Below the pieces are notes generated by a model, which had not been told where the DNA came from, did not search any database, and saw only the letters and a list, made by a program, of their open reading frames with translations. Source: Microbacterium ureisolvens (GTDB taxonomy: Bacteria; Actinomycetota; Actinomycetes; Actinomycetales; Microbacteriaceae). Taken from it: 64,000 nt of DNA. Both the position numbers and the translations under genes were made by a program. Positions 21,370-30,414 of this stretch are shown here, in pieces (position 1 is the stretch's first letter; each line of letters starts with the position of its first letter). The stretch covers positions 186,001 through 250,000 of the forward strand of contig NZ_JADIJE010000006.1 in assembly GCF_015278315.1 (NCBI RefSeq), written 5' to 3'.

Positions 21370-21601
21370 GGTATCCCCCTTCCGTCGGCCGCGCGCCGTG
21401 GGCGAGCGGCGCGGCACGGTCCTTCGTCGGCGTGTCCCTATCGTTCCACATCGGACGGATGCCGCATCCGCCCTCTCCACACTCTCGGCGCCCGTTCGGG
21501 CGAGGCTCGGCCGGAGCACAGCCGGTGTCGACTACTCTGTGGGAAGCGCATGGGGACGGCGCGTGCCGTCTGTGCCTGGAGAGAAGGAACGAACGCGCGC
21601 G
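21370..21601. promoter_or_regulatory. divergent promoter region of the MoxR operon and mtrA
   Basis: These 232 bases hold both promoters. A -10-like TACTCT at 21533-21538 would start mtrA transcription near 21545, giving a leader of about 57 nt with GAGAAGGAAC as ribosome site. A palindromic CGGATGC-C-GCATCCG lies at 21459-21473. No clear -35 was identified for either direction. Confidence 0.4.
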
Positions 21602-22282
21602 ATGACTTCACGCATCCTGGTGGTCGACGACGACACCGCCCTCGCAGAGATGATCGGCATCGTGCTGCGCACGGAAGGATTCGAGACCGTCTTCTGCGCC
21701 GACGGGGCCCAAGCCGTCGACGCGTGGCGCACCGAGCGCCCCGACCTCATCCTGCTCGACCTCATGCTTCCCGGTATGGACGGCATCGAGATCTGCACGC
21801 GCATCCGCGCGGAGTCCGGCATCCCGATCATCATGCTCACCGCGCGCACCGACACGTCCGATGTCGTCAAGGGCCTCGAGTCGGGCGCCGACGACTACAT
21901 CGTCAAGCCGTTCAACCCCAAGGAGCTCGTCGCGCGCATCCGCACGCGGCTGCGCCCCGCGAGCCAGCCGGCGAACGAATCGCTGCGCATCGGCGACCTG
22001 ACCGTCGACGTGGCCGCCCACGAGGTGCGCCGCGGGGACGGCCCGATCGCGCTCACGCCGCTGGAGTTCGAGCTGCTCGTGGCGCTCGCGTCCAAGCCGC
22101 AGCAGGTGTTCTCGCGCGAGATGCTGCTCGAGCAGGTGTGGGGCTATCACTACAAGGCCGACACGCGACTGGTGAACGTGCACGTCCAGCGGCTCCGGGC
22201 CAAGGTCGAGAAGGACCCTGACAACCCGAAGATCGTCACGACGGTGCGCGGCGTCGGATACCGCGCCGGCGCCGTCGTCTGA
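21602..22282 (+). CDS. mtrA: two-component response regulator MtrA
   Basis: This is a 226-residue OmpR/PhoB-type regulator. The receiver domain has DDD at 9-11, phospho-acceptor Asp53 (LILLDLMLPGMDG), Thr in MLTARTD and Lys in DDYIVKPFNP. The C-terminal winged helix has LTPLEFELLVALAS and DTRLVNVHVQRLRAKVE. The sequence matches actinobacterial MtrA closely, including VWGYHYKADTRLVNVH. MtrA, phosphorylated by MtrB, controls cell-wall hydrolase, division and replication genes. It is the first gene of the mtrA-mtrB-lpqB operon, with a 7-nt gap to mtrB. Confidence 0.97.
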   Translation: MTSRILVVDDDTALAEMIGIVLRTEGFETVFCADGAQAVDAWRTERPDLILLDLMLPGMDGIEICTRIRAESGIPIIMLTARTDTSDVVKGLESGADDYIVKPFNPKELVARIRTRLRPASQPANESLRIGDLTVDVAAHEVRRGDGPIALTPLEFELLVALASKPQQVFSREMLLEQVWGYHYKADTRLVNVHVQRLRAKVEKDPDNPKIVTTVRGVGYRAGAVV

Positions 22283-22289
22283 GGTCGCC

Positions 22290-24017
22290 GTGACCGCGCC
22301 GACCACGGGCGTCACGGGAACGGTGACGACCGCGCCACCGGCCCGCTGGAGCCTCTGGCGTGCGTGGCCGCGCAGCATCGCGGCGCTGTGGCGCAGTTCT
22401 CTCCGCTTCCGGACGATCCTCGTCACGATCGGGCTCACGGCGCTCGCGGTCATCGTGGCGTGCGTGTGGATGGCCCTCGCGATCCAGAACGACCTGTTCG
22501 CCTCGCGCAAGGACCAGGTGCTGCTGGACGCCGAGCAGGCGCGCGCCGCCGCGCAGCGCACCCTCGACGCCGCGGTCCAGAGCGAGGCGGTGCGCATGGA
22601 GAACGTGATGACGCTCGCGTTCACGGCGCTGCGCGACCAGTCGTCGGCCCGCATCATGTCGGCGTACCGGATCGGGCCGCCCGTGCCGAACGCGCCGCAG
22701 GACCGCAGCACGGCCGAAGAGGTCATGCCCGACCTGCTCACCACCTCGATGCGCGCCCTGGTGCGAGCCAATCCCGATCAGCAGATCTGGCAGCCCGTCG
22801 AGCTCCCCGCCGGCGGCGCCGCGGGCGCACCCGGGATCATGGTCGGGCAGCAGCTCAGCATCCCGGGCGTCGCCTCCTACGAGCTCTATCTCGCCTACGA
22901 CCTCGCGAACGCGCCCGAGACGCTCACCTTCGTGCAGCGCACGCTGTGGGTCGTGGGCATCGGTCTCGTGCTGCTGATCAGCGGCATCGCGTGGTTCGTG
23001 CTGCGCTCGGTGACCACCCCCATCAGCGAGGCGGCCGAGACGAGCGCGAAGCTCGCGGCCGGACGCCTGGACGTCAGGCTCGAAGTGCGCGGTGAGGACG
23101 AGCTGGCGACCCTGGGCCGCTCGTTCAACGCCATGGCCGACAGCATCGAGTCGCAGATCAAGGAGCTCGCCGACCTCTCGCTGGTCCAGCAGCGGTTCGT
23201 GTCGGACGTCTCGCACGAGCTGCGCACGCCGATGACGACGATCCGCCTCGCGGCCGACATGATCAACGACCAGCGCGACGAGTTCGACCCCGCCACCGCT
23301 CGGGCCGCGGAGCTCCTGAACGCCCAGGTGCAGCGCTTCGAGACGCTCCTCACCGACCTGCTCGAGATCAGCCGCTACGACGCCGGATCGGTGCAGCTCG
23401 AGCTCGAGCCGACCAGCCTCGCCCACCTCGCCGAGGACGTGATCGGCTCGATGCATCAGCTGGCGGAGCAGCACGGCACCGACGTCCGGCTCGTCGCACC
23501 GGGTGGATACTCGCCCGTCGACATGGACCCGCGCCGCGTCCGCCGGATCGTGCGCAACCTGCTGGGCAACGCGATCGAGCACGGCGAGGGCCGCCCCATC
23601 GTCGTCACCGTCGACAGCAACCAGCAGGCGGTCGCGATCGGCGTCCGGGACTACGGCATGGGCATGAACCCGGAGGATGTCGAGCACGTCTTCGACCGCT
23701 TCTGGCGTGCCGATCCCTCCCGCAAGCGCACGATCGGCGGCACGGGACTGGGACTGTCGATCGCGATGGGCGACGCGAAGCTCCACGGCGGTGAGCTGGC
23801 CGTCTGGTCGGGGCTCGGCCGTGGCACCAACTTCGTGCTCACCCTCCCGCGGCAGGCCGCTCCGCTGGGCGGCGCCTGGCCGATCCCGGTGGATCCCGGC
23901 GACGACGCGGCGTTGGACGACCTCGGGCTCACCGCCCCCATCGATCTTCCCGGCGACGAGGGCCGGCCGGAGGCAGGCGCCGGAACGGATGCCGCCGCCC
24001 GAGGAGGCTCCGCATGA
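22290..24017 (+). CDS. mtrB: sensor histidine kinase MtrB
   Basis: This is a 575-residue membrane kinase. The first helix lies near residues 40-62 and a long extracytoplasmic sensor follows. The second helix near 225-245 leads into a HAMP domain (RSVTTPISEAAETSAKLAAGRLD) and HisKA with SDVSHELRTPMTTIR (His about residue 309). The ATPase domain has N-box NLLGNAIEHG, G1 VRDYGMGM and G2 GTGLGLSIAMG. It partners MtrA, encoded just upstream, and LpqB, encoded just downstream. The GTG start at 22290 is used. A disordered acidic C-terminal tail of about 45 residues ends in an ATGA overlap with lpqB. Confidence 0.96.
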   Translation: MTAPTTGVTGTVTTAPPARWSLWRAWPRSIAALWRSSLRFRTILVTIGLTALAVIVACVWMALAIQNDLFASRKDQVLLDAEQARAAAQRTLDAAVQSEAVRMENVMTLAFTALRDQSSARIMSAYRIGPPVPNAPQDRSTAEEVMPDLLTTSMRALVRANPDQQIWQPVELPAGGAAGAPGIMVGQQLSIPGVASYELYLAYDLANAPETLTFVQRTLWVVGIGLVLLISGIAWFVLRSVTTPISEAAETSAKLAAGRLDVRLEVRGEDELATLGRSFNAMADSIESQIKELADLSLVQQRFVSDVSHELRTPMTTIRLAADMINDQRDEFDPATARAAELLNAQVQRFETLLTDLLEISRYDAGSVQLELEPTSLAHLAEDVIGSMHQLAEQHGTDVRLVAPGGYSPVDMDPRRVRRIVRNLLGNAIEHGEGRPIVVTVDSNQQAVAIGVRDYGMGMNPEDVEHVFDRFWRADPSRKRTIGGTGLGLSIAMGDAKLHGGELAVWSGLGRGTNFVLTLPRQAAPLGGAWPIPVDPGDDAALDDLGLTAPIDLPGDEGRPEAGAGTDAAARGGSA

Positions 24018-25720
24018 CCCGGGTACGCGGCATCCTGGCGCTCATCCTGGCCCTCTGCGCGGTCGTGGTGACCGGCTGTGCGGGCTTCCCGACGAGCGGG
24101 CCCCCCGAGTACGGCCTCGAGAACGGGAACACCGGCAACGGATCGTCGAACGTCGTCTTCATCCCCAACCGGCCCCAGCCGGGAGCGACGCCGCAGCAGA
24201 TCGTGGAGGGGTTCATCGACGCCGGCTCGGGACCCGGCGTCGCGGGCGACTGGGCGGTCGCTCGCGAGTTCCTGGCCCCGTCGGTGCGCGACCAGTGGAA
24301 GCCCGAGGCCGGTGTGGTGGTCGACGAGCGCGGGGAGCGCGACTACGTCGAGAGCGGCGAGGGGATCGTGGACTTCGCCTTCGACGTCGTTGCGACCGTC
24401 GACGACCGCGGCGCCTACGAGCGCGCGGAGCTCGCCCCCGGCAGCCAGGTGTTCCAGCTCGCGCAGCAGACCGACGGGGAGTGGCGCATCACCAACGCCC
24501 CCGACGGCATCTGGCTGGACGAGGAGCAGTTCCCGACCGTCTTCCAGCGTTACCCGCTCATGTACTTCGACCCGTCGTGGCAGTATCTCGTGCCCGACGT
24601 GCGATGGTTCCCGGCGGCCAAGAGCGCTGTGAGCATCACCACCGCGCTCGTCAACGAGCCGCGCAGCGAATGGCTCGCAGAGTCGGTCGCGACCGCGTTC
24701 CCCGACGGGGTGACCGCCGCGGCGACGGTTCCCGTCGACGACGACGGTGTCGCCGAGGTGGCGCTGTCGGAGGGGATGCTCGGAGCCAATCGCGAGGCCG
24801 TCGACCGCATGCTCACGCAGCTGGAGGAGAGCCTTCGAGCCGCCGGGGTCTCCGAGGTCGTGATGACTGTCGACTCGACGCCGATCGACGCGGAGACTGT
24901 GGCGGTGCGTTCGACGCGCGTTCCCGCGGCGCCCCTCGTGCTGACCGAGGAGGGCTTCGGCTTCCTCACCGGCGACGAGCTCGACAAGATCCCCGGACTC
25001 TCGGCCGCCGTCGAGGCGACGTCGCCGACGAGCGTGCAGGTCGGTCCCCAACGCGACTTCGCCGCCGCGAGACTCCAGTCGGGCGTGGTCGCGCGACTGA
25101 GCGCCGCCACCGGCGACGGCGAGCCGATCGATACGCGAGGCGGGCTGATCGATCCCACCATCGACGAGGACGGCGTGGTGTGGAGCGTGCCCCGCGACGA
25201 CCCGTCCGCCCTCCAGATCTACCTGCCCTCGGGCGACGTGTTCGTGGTGGCCGATGCGTGGAGCGGGGCGACCGCGATCGGAGCGATGGCGCTCTCGAGG
25301 GACGGCACCCGCATCGCGGCCGTCGTCGCGGCGGGCGGGCGCACCATGCTGTGGGTGGCCGGCGTCGTCCGCGACGCCGACGGCGTGCCCGAGCGGCTGG
25401 CGCAACCGCTGCAACTGGCGCCGGTCGGGGGAGCCGTCGTCGGAGTGACCGACCTCGGCGTCACCTGGATCGACGACGCCAGCATCGCCGTGCTCTCCAG
25501 CGGCGACGGCGACACCACCGTCATCGAGCAGGTCATCGGCGCTCCCACGTCGACGTCCAGCGCTGCCGCCGACATGGCTTCGATCGCCGGCGGCACGGGG
25601 GTCTCGAGCCTGCGCCTACGGGCCGACGACGGCACGCTCTACGTCAAGCGCGGCACCGCGTGGCAGCCGACCGCCACCGGCGTGCTGGTGCTCGCGACCC
25701 AGCAGGGCGCCCCGCAGTAG
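24014..25720 (+). CDS. lpqB: lipoprotein LpqB
   Basis: This is a 568-residue lipoprotein whose signal peptide ends in the lipobox VTGC, with the lipid-modified Cys at about residue 22. A GerMN-like module (FPTVFQRYPLMYFDPSWQYLVPDVRWFP and following) precedes a C-terminal beta-propeller-like region. LpqB sits on the outer face of the membrane and modulates MtrB signalling in mycobacteria; the conserved operon and the 4-nt overlap with mtrB support the same role here. It is the last gene of the mtr operon. Confidence 0.95.
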   Translation: MTRVRGILALILALCAVVVTGCAGFPTSGPPEYGLENGNTGNGSSNVVFIPNRPQPGATPQQIVEGFIDAGSGPGVAGDWAVAREFLAPSVRDQWKPEAGVVVDERGERDYVESGEGIVDFAFDVVATVDDRGAYERAELAPGSQVFQLAQQTDGEWRITNAPDGIWLDEEQFPTVFQRYPLMYFDPSWQYLVPDVRWFPAAKSAVSITTALVNEPRSEWLAESVATAFPDGVTAAATVPVDDDGVAEVALSEGMLGANREAVDRMLTQLEESLRAAGVSEVVMTVDSTPIDAETVAVRSTRVPAAPLVLTEEGFGFLTGDELDKIPGLSAAVEATSPTSVQVGPQRDFAAARLQSGVVARLSAATGDGEPIDTRGGLIDPTIDEDGVVWSVPRDDPSALQIYLPSGDVFVVADAWSGATAIGAMALSRDGTRIAAVVAAGGRTMLWVAGVVRDADGVPERLAQPLQLAPVGGAVVGVTDLGVTWIDDASIAVLSSGDGDTTVIEQVIGAPTSTSSAAADMASIAGGTGVSSLRLRADDGTLYVKRGTAWQPTATGVLVLATQQGAPQ

Positions 25721-25792
25721 CCCTTCCTCCCCACGACGATCGCCGCGGCGATTCTCCACGGGTCGCGCTGCGGGACGCGGACGGATGCCGCC

Positions 25793-25813
25793 ACCCGGCC
25801 AGGCTGGCCGGGT
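25793..25813 (+). terminator. hairpin after lpqB, just before comF
   Basis: ACCCGGCCA (25793-25801) pairs with TGGCCGGGT (25805-25813) as a 9-bp stem with a 3-nt loop. It is followed at once by the preferred comF start (25815), so it may terminate mtr-operon reading or hide the comF start in an upstream transcript. There is no T-run. Confidence 0.45.
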
Positions 25814-25814
25814 G

Positions 25815-26528
25815 ATGCGAGAGTGGGCTCTGGGCGTGCGGGAGGCGTGCGCCGATGCCCTGGCGCTGCTGCTGCCGGTCTCCTGCGCCGGATGCGACGA
25901 GCCCGACGTCAGCCTGTGCGAGCGATGTGCGCTGGCACTGTCGCCGGATCCGCGGCGGCAGGTCGTCGAGACCTCGGCGGGACAGGTCGTCGTATGGAGC
26001 GGCCTCGCCTTCGACGGCGTCGCCGCCCGCGTGCTGCGGGCGATCAAGGAGGACGGCCGCACCGGTCTGGCCGTAGCTCTGGCGCCGGCGCTGACGGCTG
26101 CGCTCGGGCGGGCGGGGGCGGCGGATGCCGTCCTGGTGCCCATGCCCACCTCGCGCGAGGCGTACCGGCGTCGCGGGTTCCGCGTTCCCGACCTGCTGAT
26201 CCGCCGCGCGGGGCACCGCCCGGGCCGGCTGCTGCGGCACGCCCGACGGACGGCCGACCAGCGCGGTCTCGACCGTGCCGGCAGGCGCCGCAATGTCGCC
26301 GGAAGCCTTACGGTGAGGATTCCCATCGACCGGGCACAGGTGCCCGACGCGCGGCTCGGAGGGGGCCGGAGCCCGGCCTCGGCGCTGCGCGTGGTGGTGG
26401 TGGACGACGTCGTGACGACCGGCGCGAGCCTCGCCGAGGCGGTGCGCGCGCTGCGCGCGGCGGGCCTGGAGGTGGTCGCCGCGGTCACCGTCGCGGCCAC
26501 GCCCAGACGCCGGAGCATACCCGGGTGA
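25815..26528 (+). CDS. comF: ComF-family phosphoribosyltransferase-like protein
   Basis: This is a 237-residue protein with an N-terminal Cys-rich knuckle (SCAGCDEPDVSLCERC) and a PRTase domain. The domain carries PMPTSREAYRRRGFRVPDLLIRR and the PRPP loop VVVVDDVVTTGASLAEA near residue 195-210. ComF proteins are implicated in DNA uptake in naturally competent bacteria, though many non-competent actinobacteria keep the gene between lpqB and hpf, as here. A start at 25785 would place the hairpin 25793-25813 inside the coding region, so ATG 25815 (or GTG 25812) is preferred. Confidence 0.85.
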   Translation: MREWALGVREACADALALLLPVSCAGCDEPDVSLCERCALALSPDPRRQVVETSAGQVVVWSGLAFDGVAARVLRAIKEDGRTGLAVALAPALTAALGRAGAADAVLVPMPTSREAYRRRGFRVPDLLIRRAGHRPGRLLRHARRTADQRGLDRAGRRRNVAGSLTVRIPIDRAQVPDARLGGGRSPASALRVVVVDDVVTTGASLAEAVRALRAAGLEVVAAVTVAATPRRRSIPG

Positions 26529-26557
26529 ACGGCATCCGTCGCATTCGAAACTCACAG

Positions 26558-26586
26558 GTGACAGAGTCCGAAGCCCGGGCTAGCGT
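26558..26586 (+). promoter_or_regulatory. promoter of hpf
   Basis: GTGACA (26558-26563) and TAGCGT (26581-26586) are 17 nt apart, which gives a start near 26593 and a leader of about 57 nt. The leader ends in a strong AAGGAGG ribosome site (near 26638-26644). This contrasts with the many leaderless genes nearby and fits a highly translated stress gene. Confidence 0.6.
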
Positions 26587-26649
26587 GGGTGGGACAAGGC
26601 GACTGATGGTCCGCCCTTGGCCGGGTGGACCGGAACAAGGAGGTCAGGG

Positions 26650-27309
26650 ATGGAAACCAGCATCGTCGGCGTGGGAGTCGGGATCACGGATCGCTTCCGT
26701 AGTGTCGTCGAGGAGAAAGCCACCCGCATCGAGAACCTCGCGCCGCGCGCTCAACGCGTGGATGTCAAGGTCACCCACCGCGCGTACCACAACGGTCGCG
26801 TCGAGGATGAGACCGTCGAGCTCACCGTGAACGGGAAGGGGCCCGTGATGCGGGCCGAGGCCACCGACGGCGACAAGTTCACCGCCCTCGACCTCGCGGT
26901 CGACAAGCTGTGCGAACAGCTGCGTCGCGCGAAGGACAAGCGCGTCGACGCGCGCAATCACCCGCGCGGTGCCAAGTTCGAGAAGGGCAGCGGTGCGATC
27001 CAGGGGATTGACGTGCAGCCGGCATCCGTCGACGTGCTCCGCGCCGTCGCGACCGGCGAGATCCCGATCGTCACGGGGAACGAGGAGGAAGAGGGCTACA
27101 CGCCCGTCGTGATCCGGACGAAGGAGTTCCACCCCGAGTGGATGTCGGTGGAGGAGGCCGTCGACCGCATGGAGCTGGTCGGCCACGACTTCTTCCTCTT
27201 CATCGACGCCCGCACAGATCACCCGAGCGTGGTCTACCGCCGCAAGGGCTGGGACTACGGCGTGATCTCGCTGACCACGCAGGCGCAGCCGGAGGAGCTG
27301 GCGTCCTGA
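26650..27309 (+). CDS. hpf: long-form ribosome hibernation-promoting factor
   Basis: This is a 219-residue protein. The N-terminal RaiA/HPF domain (about residues 1-110; SIVGVGVGITDRFRSVVEEKATRIENL, then ALDLAVDKLCEQLRRAKDK) is joined by a linker to the C-terminal dimerisation domain (PVVIRTKEFHPEWMSVEEAVDRMELVGHDFFLFID, then VVYRRKGWDYGVI). Long HPF binds 30S subunits and pairs 70S ribosomes into inactive 100S dimers in stationary phase. It lies between comF and (after an insertion) secA, as in mycobacteria (Rv3241c). It has a full Shine-Dalgarno sequence and a clear promoter. Confidence 0.95.
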   Translation: METSIVGVGVGITDRFRSVVEEKATRIENLAPRAQRVDVKVTHRAYHNGRVEDETVELTVNGKGPVMRAEATDGDKFTALDLAVDKLCEQLRRAKDKRVDARNHPRGAKFEKGSGAIQGIDVQPASVDVLRAVATGEIPIVTGNEEEEGYTPVVIRTKEFHPEWMSVEEAVDRMELVGHDFFLFIDARTDHPSVVYRRKGWDYGVISLTTQAQPEELAS

Positions 27310-27320
27310 CGGATTCTTGA

Positions 27321-27353
27321 CGAGGGGTGCGGCCGGATCGGCCGCACCCCTCG
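27321..27353 (+). terminator. strong hairpin terminator after hpf
   Basis: A perfect 15-bp stem (27321-27335 with 27339-27353; core GAGGGGTGCGGCCG) closes on a 3-nt GAT loop, 11 nt after the hpf stop. No long T-run follows. Confidence 0.75.
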
Positions 27354-27444
27354 CGCATGCGGTGCCGACCGCGGTCGGCGAGGTGGGTAGCATCGACGGG
27401 TCGCCGGCCACGCGGCATCCGCCCGTCCCCCGAAAGGCACCGCA

Positions 27445-28656
27445 GTGATCCTCCGCAACGTCCGCCCGTGGGGCGCCGCCGCCGCTGACATCGCCCTCGA
27501 AGAAGGCCGCATCGCCGGCGTGCATCCGCATGACGAGAACGCCGCACCCGATCAAGGTGACGTCGACGGGCGAGGCCGCCTTCTGTTCCCGTCCTTCAGC
27601 GACGTCCACGTGCACCTCGACTCGTCGCGCATCGGGTTGCCCTTCCGGCCGCATACCGGCGCGCCGGGCGTGTGGGGCATGATGCTGAACGATCGCCGGA
27701 ACTGGCGGAACACCGATGTGCCGCACGCCGAGATCGTCGCCGGCACGCTCGAGCAGATGATCGCGAAGGGCACGACGCGGGTGCGCACGTACGCGCAGGT
27801 CGACGTCGATTGCAAGCTCGAGAAGTTCGACTCGGTGATGGCCGCGAAGGAGAAGTACCGCGACCACGCCGACGTCCAGGTGATGACGTTCCCGCAGGCG
27901 GGCATCCTCCGCGAGGCGGGCACGGTCGAATACCTCGAGGAATCGCTCAAGCAGGGCGCCGACGTGATGGGCGGGATCGATCCTTGCCAGCTCGACCGCG
28001 ACCCTGCCAGGCACCTCGACATCGTGTTCGGGCTCGCCGAGAAGTACCAGGTCGAGGTCGACATCCACCTCCATGAGCCTGGCGCCCTGGGCGTCTTCAG
28101 CACTGAGCTCGTGCTCGAGCGCACGCGTGCCCTCGGCATGCAGGGCAAGGTGACGATCTCGCACGCGTACGACCTCGGCTCCGTGTCGGAGGCGGTGAGC
28201 CGCCGCCTCATCGACGAGTTCGCCGAGCTGGATGTCGCGATGGCGACCGTCGCCCCCTCGACGACCGGTCAGCTGCGGCTGGTCGACCTCGTCGAGGCCG
28301 GGGTGAGGGTGGGACTCGGCGAAGACGGCCAGCGGGACTACTGGAGTCCCTACGGCAACTGCGACATGCTCGACCGAACGTGGCAGCTCGCCTTCGTCAA
28401 CGGCTTCCGCCGCGACGACCACGTGGAGCTGGCGCTCGCTGTCGCCACGGTGGGCGGGGCGTCGATCATGAGCCACTCGTCGCCACGCGTCACGGGCGTG
28501 GGGGACCGGCCGGGCGTGGGCGTCGGGGATCGCGCCGACCTCGTGCTCGTCGACGGCGAGACCCCCACGAGCGCCGTGATGGACCGGGGCAGCGACCGCA
28601 CCGTCATCCACGACGGTCGCGTGGTCGCCGACGGACTGCGGGTCGTCCCACTCTGA
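27445..28656 (+). CDS. amidohydrolase, cytosine-deaminase-like
   Basis: This is a 403-residue metal-dependent hydrolase. The small N-terminal beta domain leads to the metal motif DVHVHLD near residue 54. HLHEPG (about 212) and SHAYDLG (about 234) supply the next ligands, and GEDGQRDYWSPYGNCDMLDR (about 292-311) holds the last Asp. The closing part returns to the beta domain with the usual ADLVLVDGETP. Bacterial cytosine deaminases usually read GHDGIRD where this protein has GEDGQRD, so the substrate may be a different cyclic amide or amine. The GTG start follows AAAGG. It stands alone between hpf and a convergent coiled-coil gene. Confidence 0.75.
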   Translation: MILRNVRPWGAAAADIALEEGRIAGVHPHDENAAPDQGDVDGRGRLLFPSFSDVHVHLDSSRIGLPFRPHTGAPGVWGMMLNDRRNWRNTDVPHAEIVAGTLEQMIAKGTTRVRTYAQVDVDCKLEKFDSVMAAKEKYRDHADVQVMTFPQAGILREAGTVEYLEESLKQGADVMGGIDPCQLDRDPARHLDIVFGLAEKYQVEVDIHLHEPGALGVFSTELVLERTRALGMQGKVTISHAYDLGSVSEAVSRRLIDEFAELDVAMATVAPSTTGQLRLVDLVEAGVRVGLGEDGQRDYWSPYGNCDMLDRTWQLAFVNGFRRDDHVELALAVATVGGASIMSHSSPRVTGVGDRPGVGVGDRADLVLVDGETPTSAVMDRGSDRTVIHDGRVVADGLRVVPL

Positions 28657-28714
28657 CCCGTGCCAGGGAGTGGTTCCCACCCGTGCCGTCGGTGCCGAAA
28701 GCCGGGTCGGTCAG

Positions 28715-28754
28715 GCGACACGCCGGGGGTGGATGCCGCGACGCGGCGTGTCGC
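28715..28754. terminator. inverted repeat between convergent genes
   Basis: GCGACACGCCG (28715-28725) and CGGCGTGTCGC (28744-28754) form a perfect 11-bp inverted repeat with an 18-nt loop. It sits between the amidohydrolase gene and the convergent coiled-coil gene and could end both transcripts. Confidence 0.5.
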
Positions 28755-28842
28755 GGTCACCGGCCAGGTTTTCCGCTCCCGCGAGCGAGGGGCAGGGGCT
28801 CGAGGGACGGGAAGGACGGGCTGGCCAGGCCGGGCCGGGGAC

Positions 28843-30213
28843 CTAGTCGATGAAGCCGTCGAGGATGCTGCCGATCACGAGCCCGCCGAGGATGCCGCCC
28901 ATGAGGTCGCCGCCGCCGCTGCGACGGCCGCCGCCCCAACCCTGGCCGTAGCCCTGCTGACCGTAGCCCGGCGCGCCCCACTGCTCGGGCTGCGGCCGGG
29001 CGGCGTCGATGTCGCGCTGGGCGAGCTGCAGCGCCTCGCTGGCCAGGAAGGCAGCCCGGCGCGCCATGGCGAACGCCTGCTCGCGGTGGTCCTCGTCGAT
29101 CGCGGTGACCGCTGCGGCGGAGGAGCCGAGATAGCGGTCCAGATCCAGCCGCACGCGCTCGGCTTCGGCGAACCGGGTGCGGGCGTCGGCGCCGATCCAG
29201 CCGCGGTGGCCCGCGATGACATCGCGCGAGACGGCGAGCTGACGGTCGGCGTCGTCGATGGCGTGACGCACGTGCTCGAGTGGGGGGATCGGTCGCGCGG
29301 CGCGCTCCCGCGCCGCCGCGATCGCCGCGTCCAGCCCCGCGTTCGCCTCGCGCAGACGCGTCAGCTGCTCGAACGGGTCGGTGTTGACGCCGGCGGCGGG
29401 GAGCGCCGCAAGCGCCGCCTGCAGCTCTTCGATGGCCGCCTGCACGGCGGGGGAGTGCGGCTCCTTCAGCGCGACGACGAGGTCGCCGCGGGAGTCCTCG
29501 ACGATCGCCGCGAGGGTCGACTCGGCGCGCAGCGCCTCGACCTCGAAGGTCTCGACCGCGTCGAGCAGCGTCTCGGCGCGGCGGACCGACTCGGTCGACG
29601 CCTCCAGCGCCATGTTCGCCTGCTCGCGCTGGCCGGCCTCCCGACGGCGCTCGGCCACGCCCGCGCTGTGCTCGGCGAAGCCGAGCAGCTGCTCGGCCTC
29701 GGCCGGGTTCGCGTCGATCTGCGCCAGCGCGTGCCCGGAGTAGCGCACGGCGAGCCGGTCGACCGTCGCGCGGGCGTCGGGAACACGAAGGCGCAGGCGT
29801 GCGGCATCCGCGCGTACCTTCGCGATGATCTCGGGAGCGCGGCGCGCCCGCTCGATCGGCCCCGCGAGCGCCTCGGTGCGGTCGTCCAGCAGCTCCTCCG
29901 CCCACTCGCACAGCTGCACGATGCGCGCGTTACGCGTGCGCAGCTCTTCGGGAGTGTCGGGGATCTCGTCGTGGTTCAGCTGGTGGAGGTGGAACGCCTC
30001 CTGCAGGTGAGTGCGGACCGACGCCAGAGCCTCGCGGAGCTCGGAGGTGGGACCGGGTCCCAGCTCGGCGTCGGCGAACGCGAGCTCGTCCGTGGTGAGG
30101 CGGATGCGCTCGTCGGCGGCCACCAGCGCCTGCTGCGCTCGCCGCGCCAGGTCGGCGTCCTGCGTGTTCAGCTCTTCCTGCTCGCGCTTGCGTCTGCCCC
30201 AGAATCCGGCCAT
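28843..30213 (-). CDS. long coiled-coil protein with Gly-rich C-terminus
   Basis: This is a 456-residue protein of unknown function. It starts with the basic stretch MAGFWGRRKREQEEL and then is almost entirely helical and rich in Ala, Arg and Glu, with heptad-like spacing (for example AELRTRNARIVQLCEWAEELL). The last ~50 residues switch to GYGQQGYGQGWGGG and then a glycine-zipper-like hydrophobic end (GGILGGLVIGSILDGFID). There is no signal peptide and no full transmembrane helix earlier. From memory, the coiled-coil/Gly-rich end resembles the C-terminal part of actinobacterial TPM-domain proteins, but no TPM domain is present. TAGGAT (30225-30220) 6 nt upstream supports the start. Confidence 0.6.
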   Translation of the reverse strand: MAGFWGRRKREQEELNTQDADLARRAQQALVAADERIRLTTDELAFADAELGPGPTSELREALASVRTHLQEAFHLHQLNHDEIPDTPEELRTRNARIVQLCEWAEELLDDRTEALAGPIERARRAPEIIAKVRADAARLRLRVPDARATVDRLAVRYSGHALAQIDANPAEAEQLLGFAEHSAGVAERRREAGQREQANMALEASTESVRRAETLLDAVETFEVEALRAESTLAAIVEDSRGDLVVALKEPHSPAVQAAIEELQAALAALPAAGVNTDPFEQLTRLREANAGLDAAIAAARERAARPIPPLEHVRHAIDDADRQLAVSRDVIAGHRGWIGADARTRFAEAERVRLDLDRYLGSSAAAVTAIDEDHREQAFAMARRAAFLASEALQLAQRDIDAARPQPEQWGAPGYGQQGYGQGWGGGRRSGGGDLMGGILGGLVIGSILDGFID

Positions 30214-30414
30214 GGATCGATCCTACGGGCGCCGCTGGGAGCAGGCTGAAGCGAGCGCCCGCCCGTATGGATTGTTCGCGCAGAGCGTGGCGATGCGCGC
30301 GGTGGACCAGGGCTGCGGCATCCGTCCCGATCCCTTGTATCAGTTCCGCCGGATCCCTACTCTCGCACTCGGGTGGGGCGCGTCCGTGCGCCCCGGGGAA
30401 GAAACGGAAACACC

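Noticed and set aside
25785-25811. Upstream start for comF at 25785
   Set aside because: It would place the 25793-25813 hairpin inside the coding region and adds nine residues with no counterpart I recall in the family.
27445-28656. Assignment of the amidohydrolase as a true cytosine deaminase (codA)
   Set aside because: The last-ligand motif GEDGQRD differs from the usual GHDGIRD, so the substrate cannot be named.
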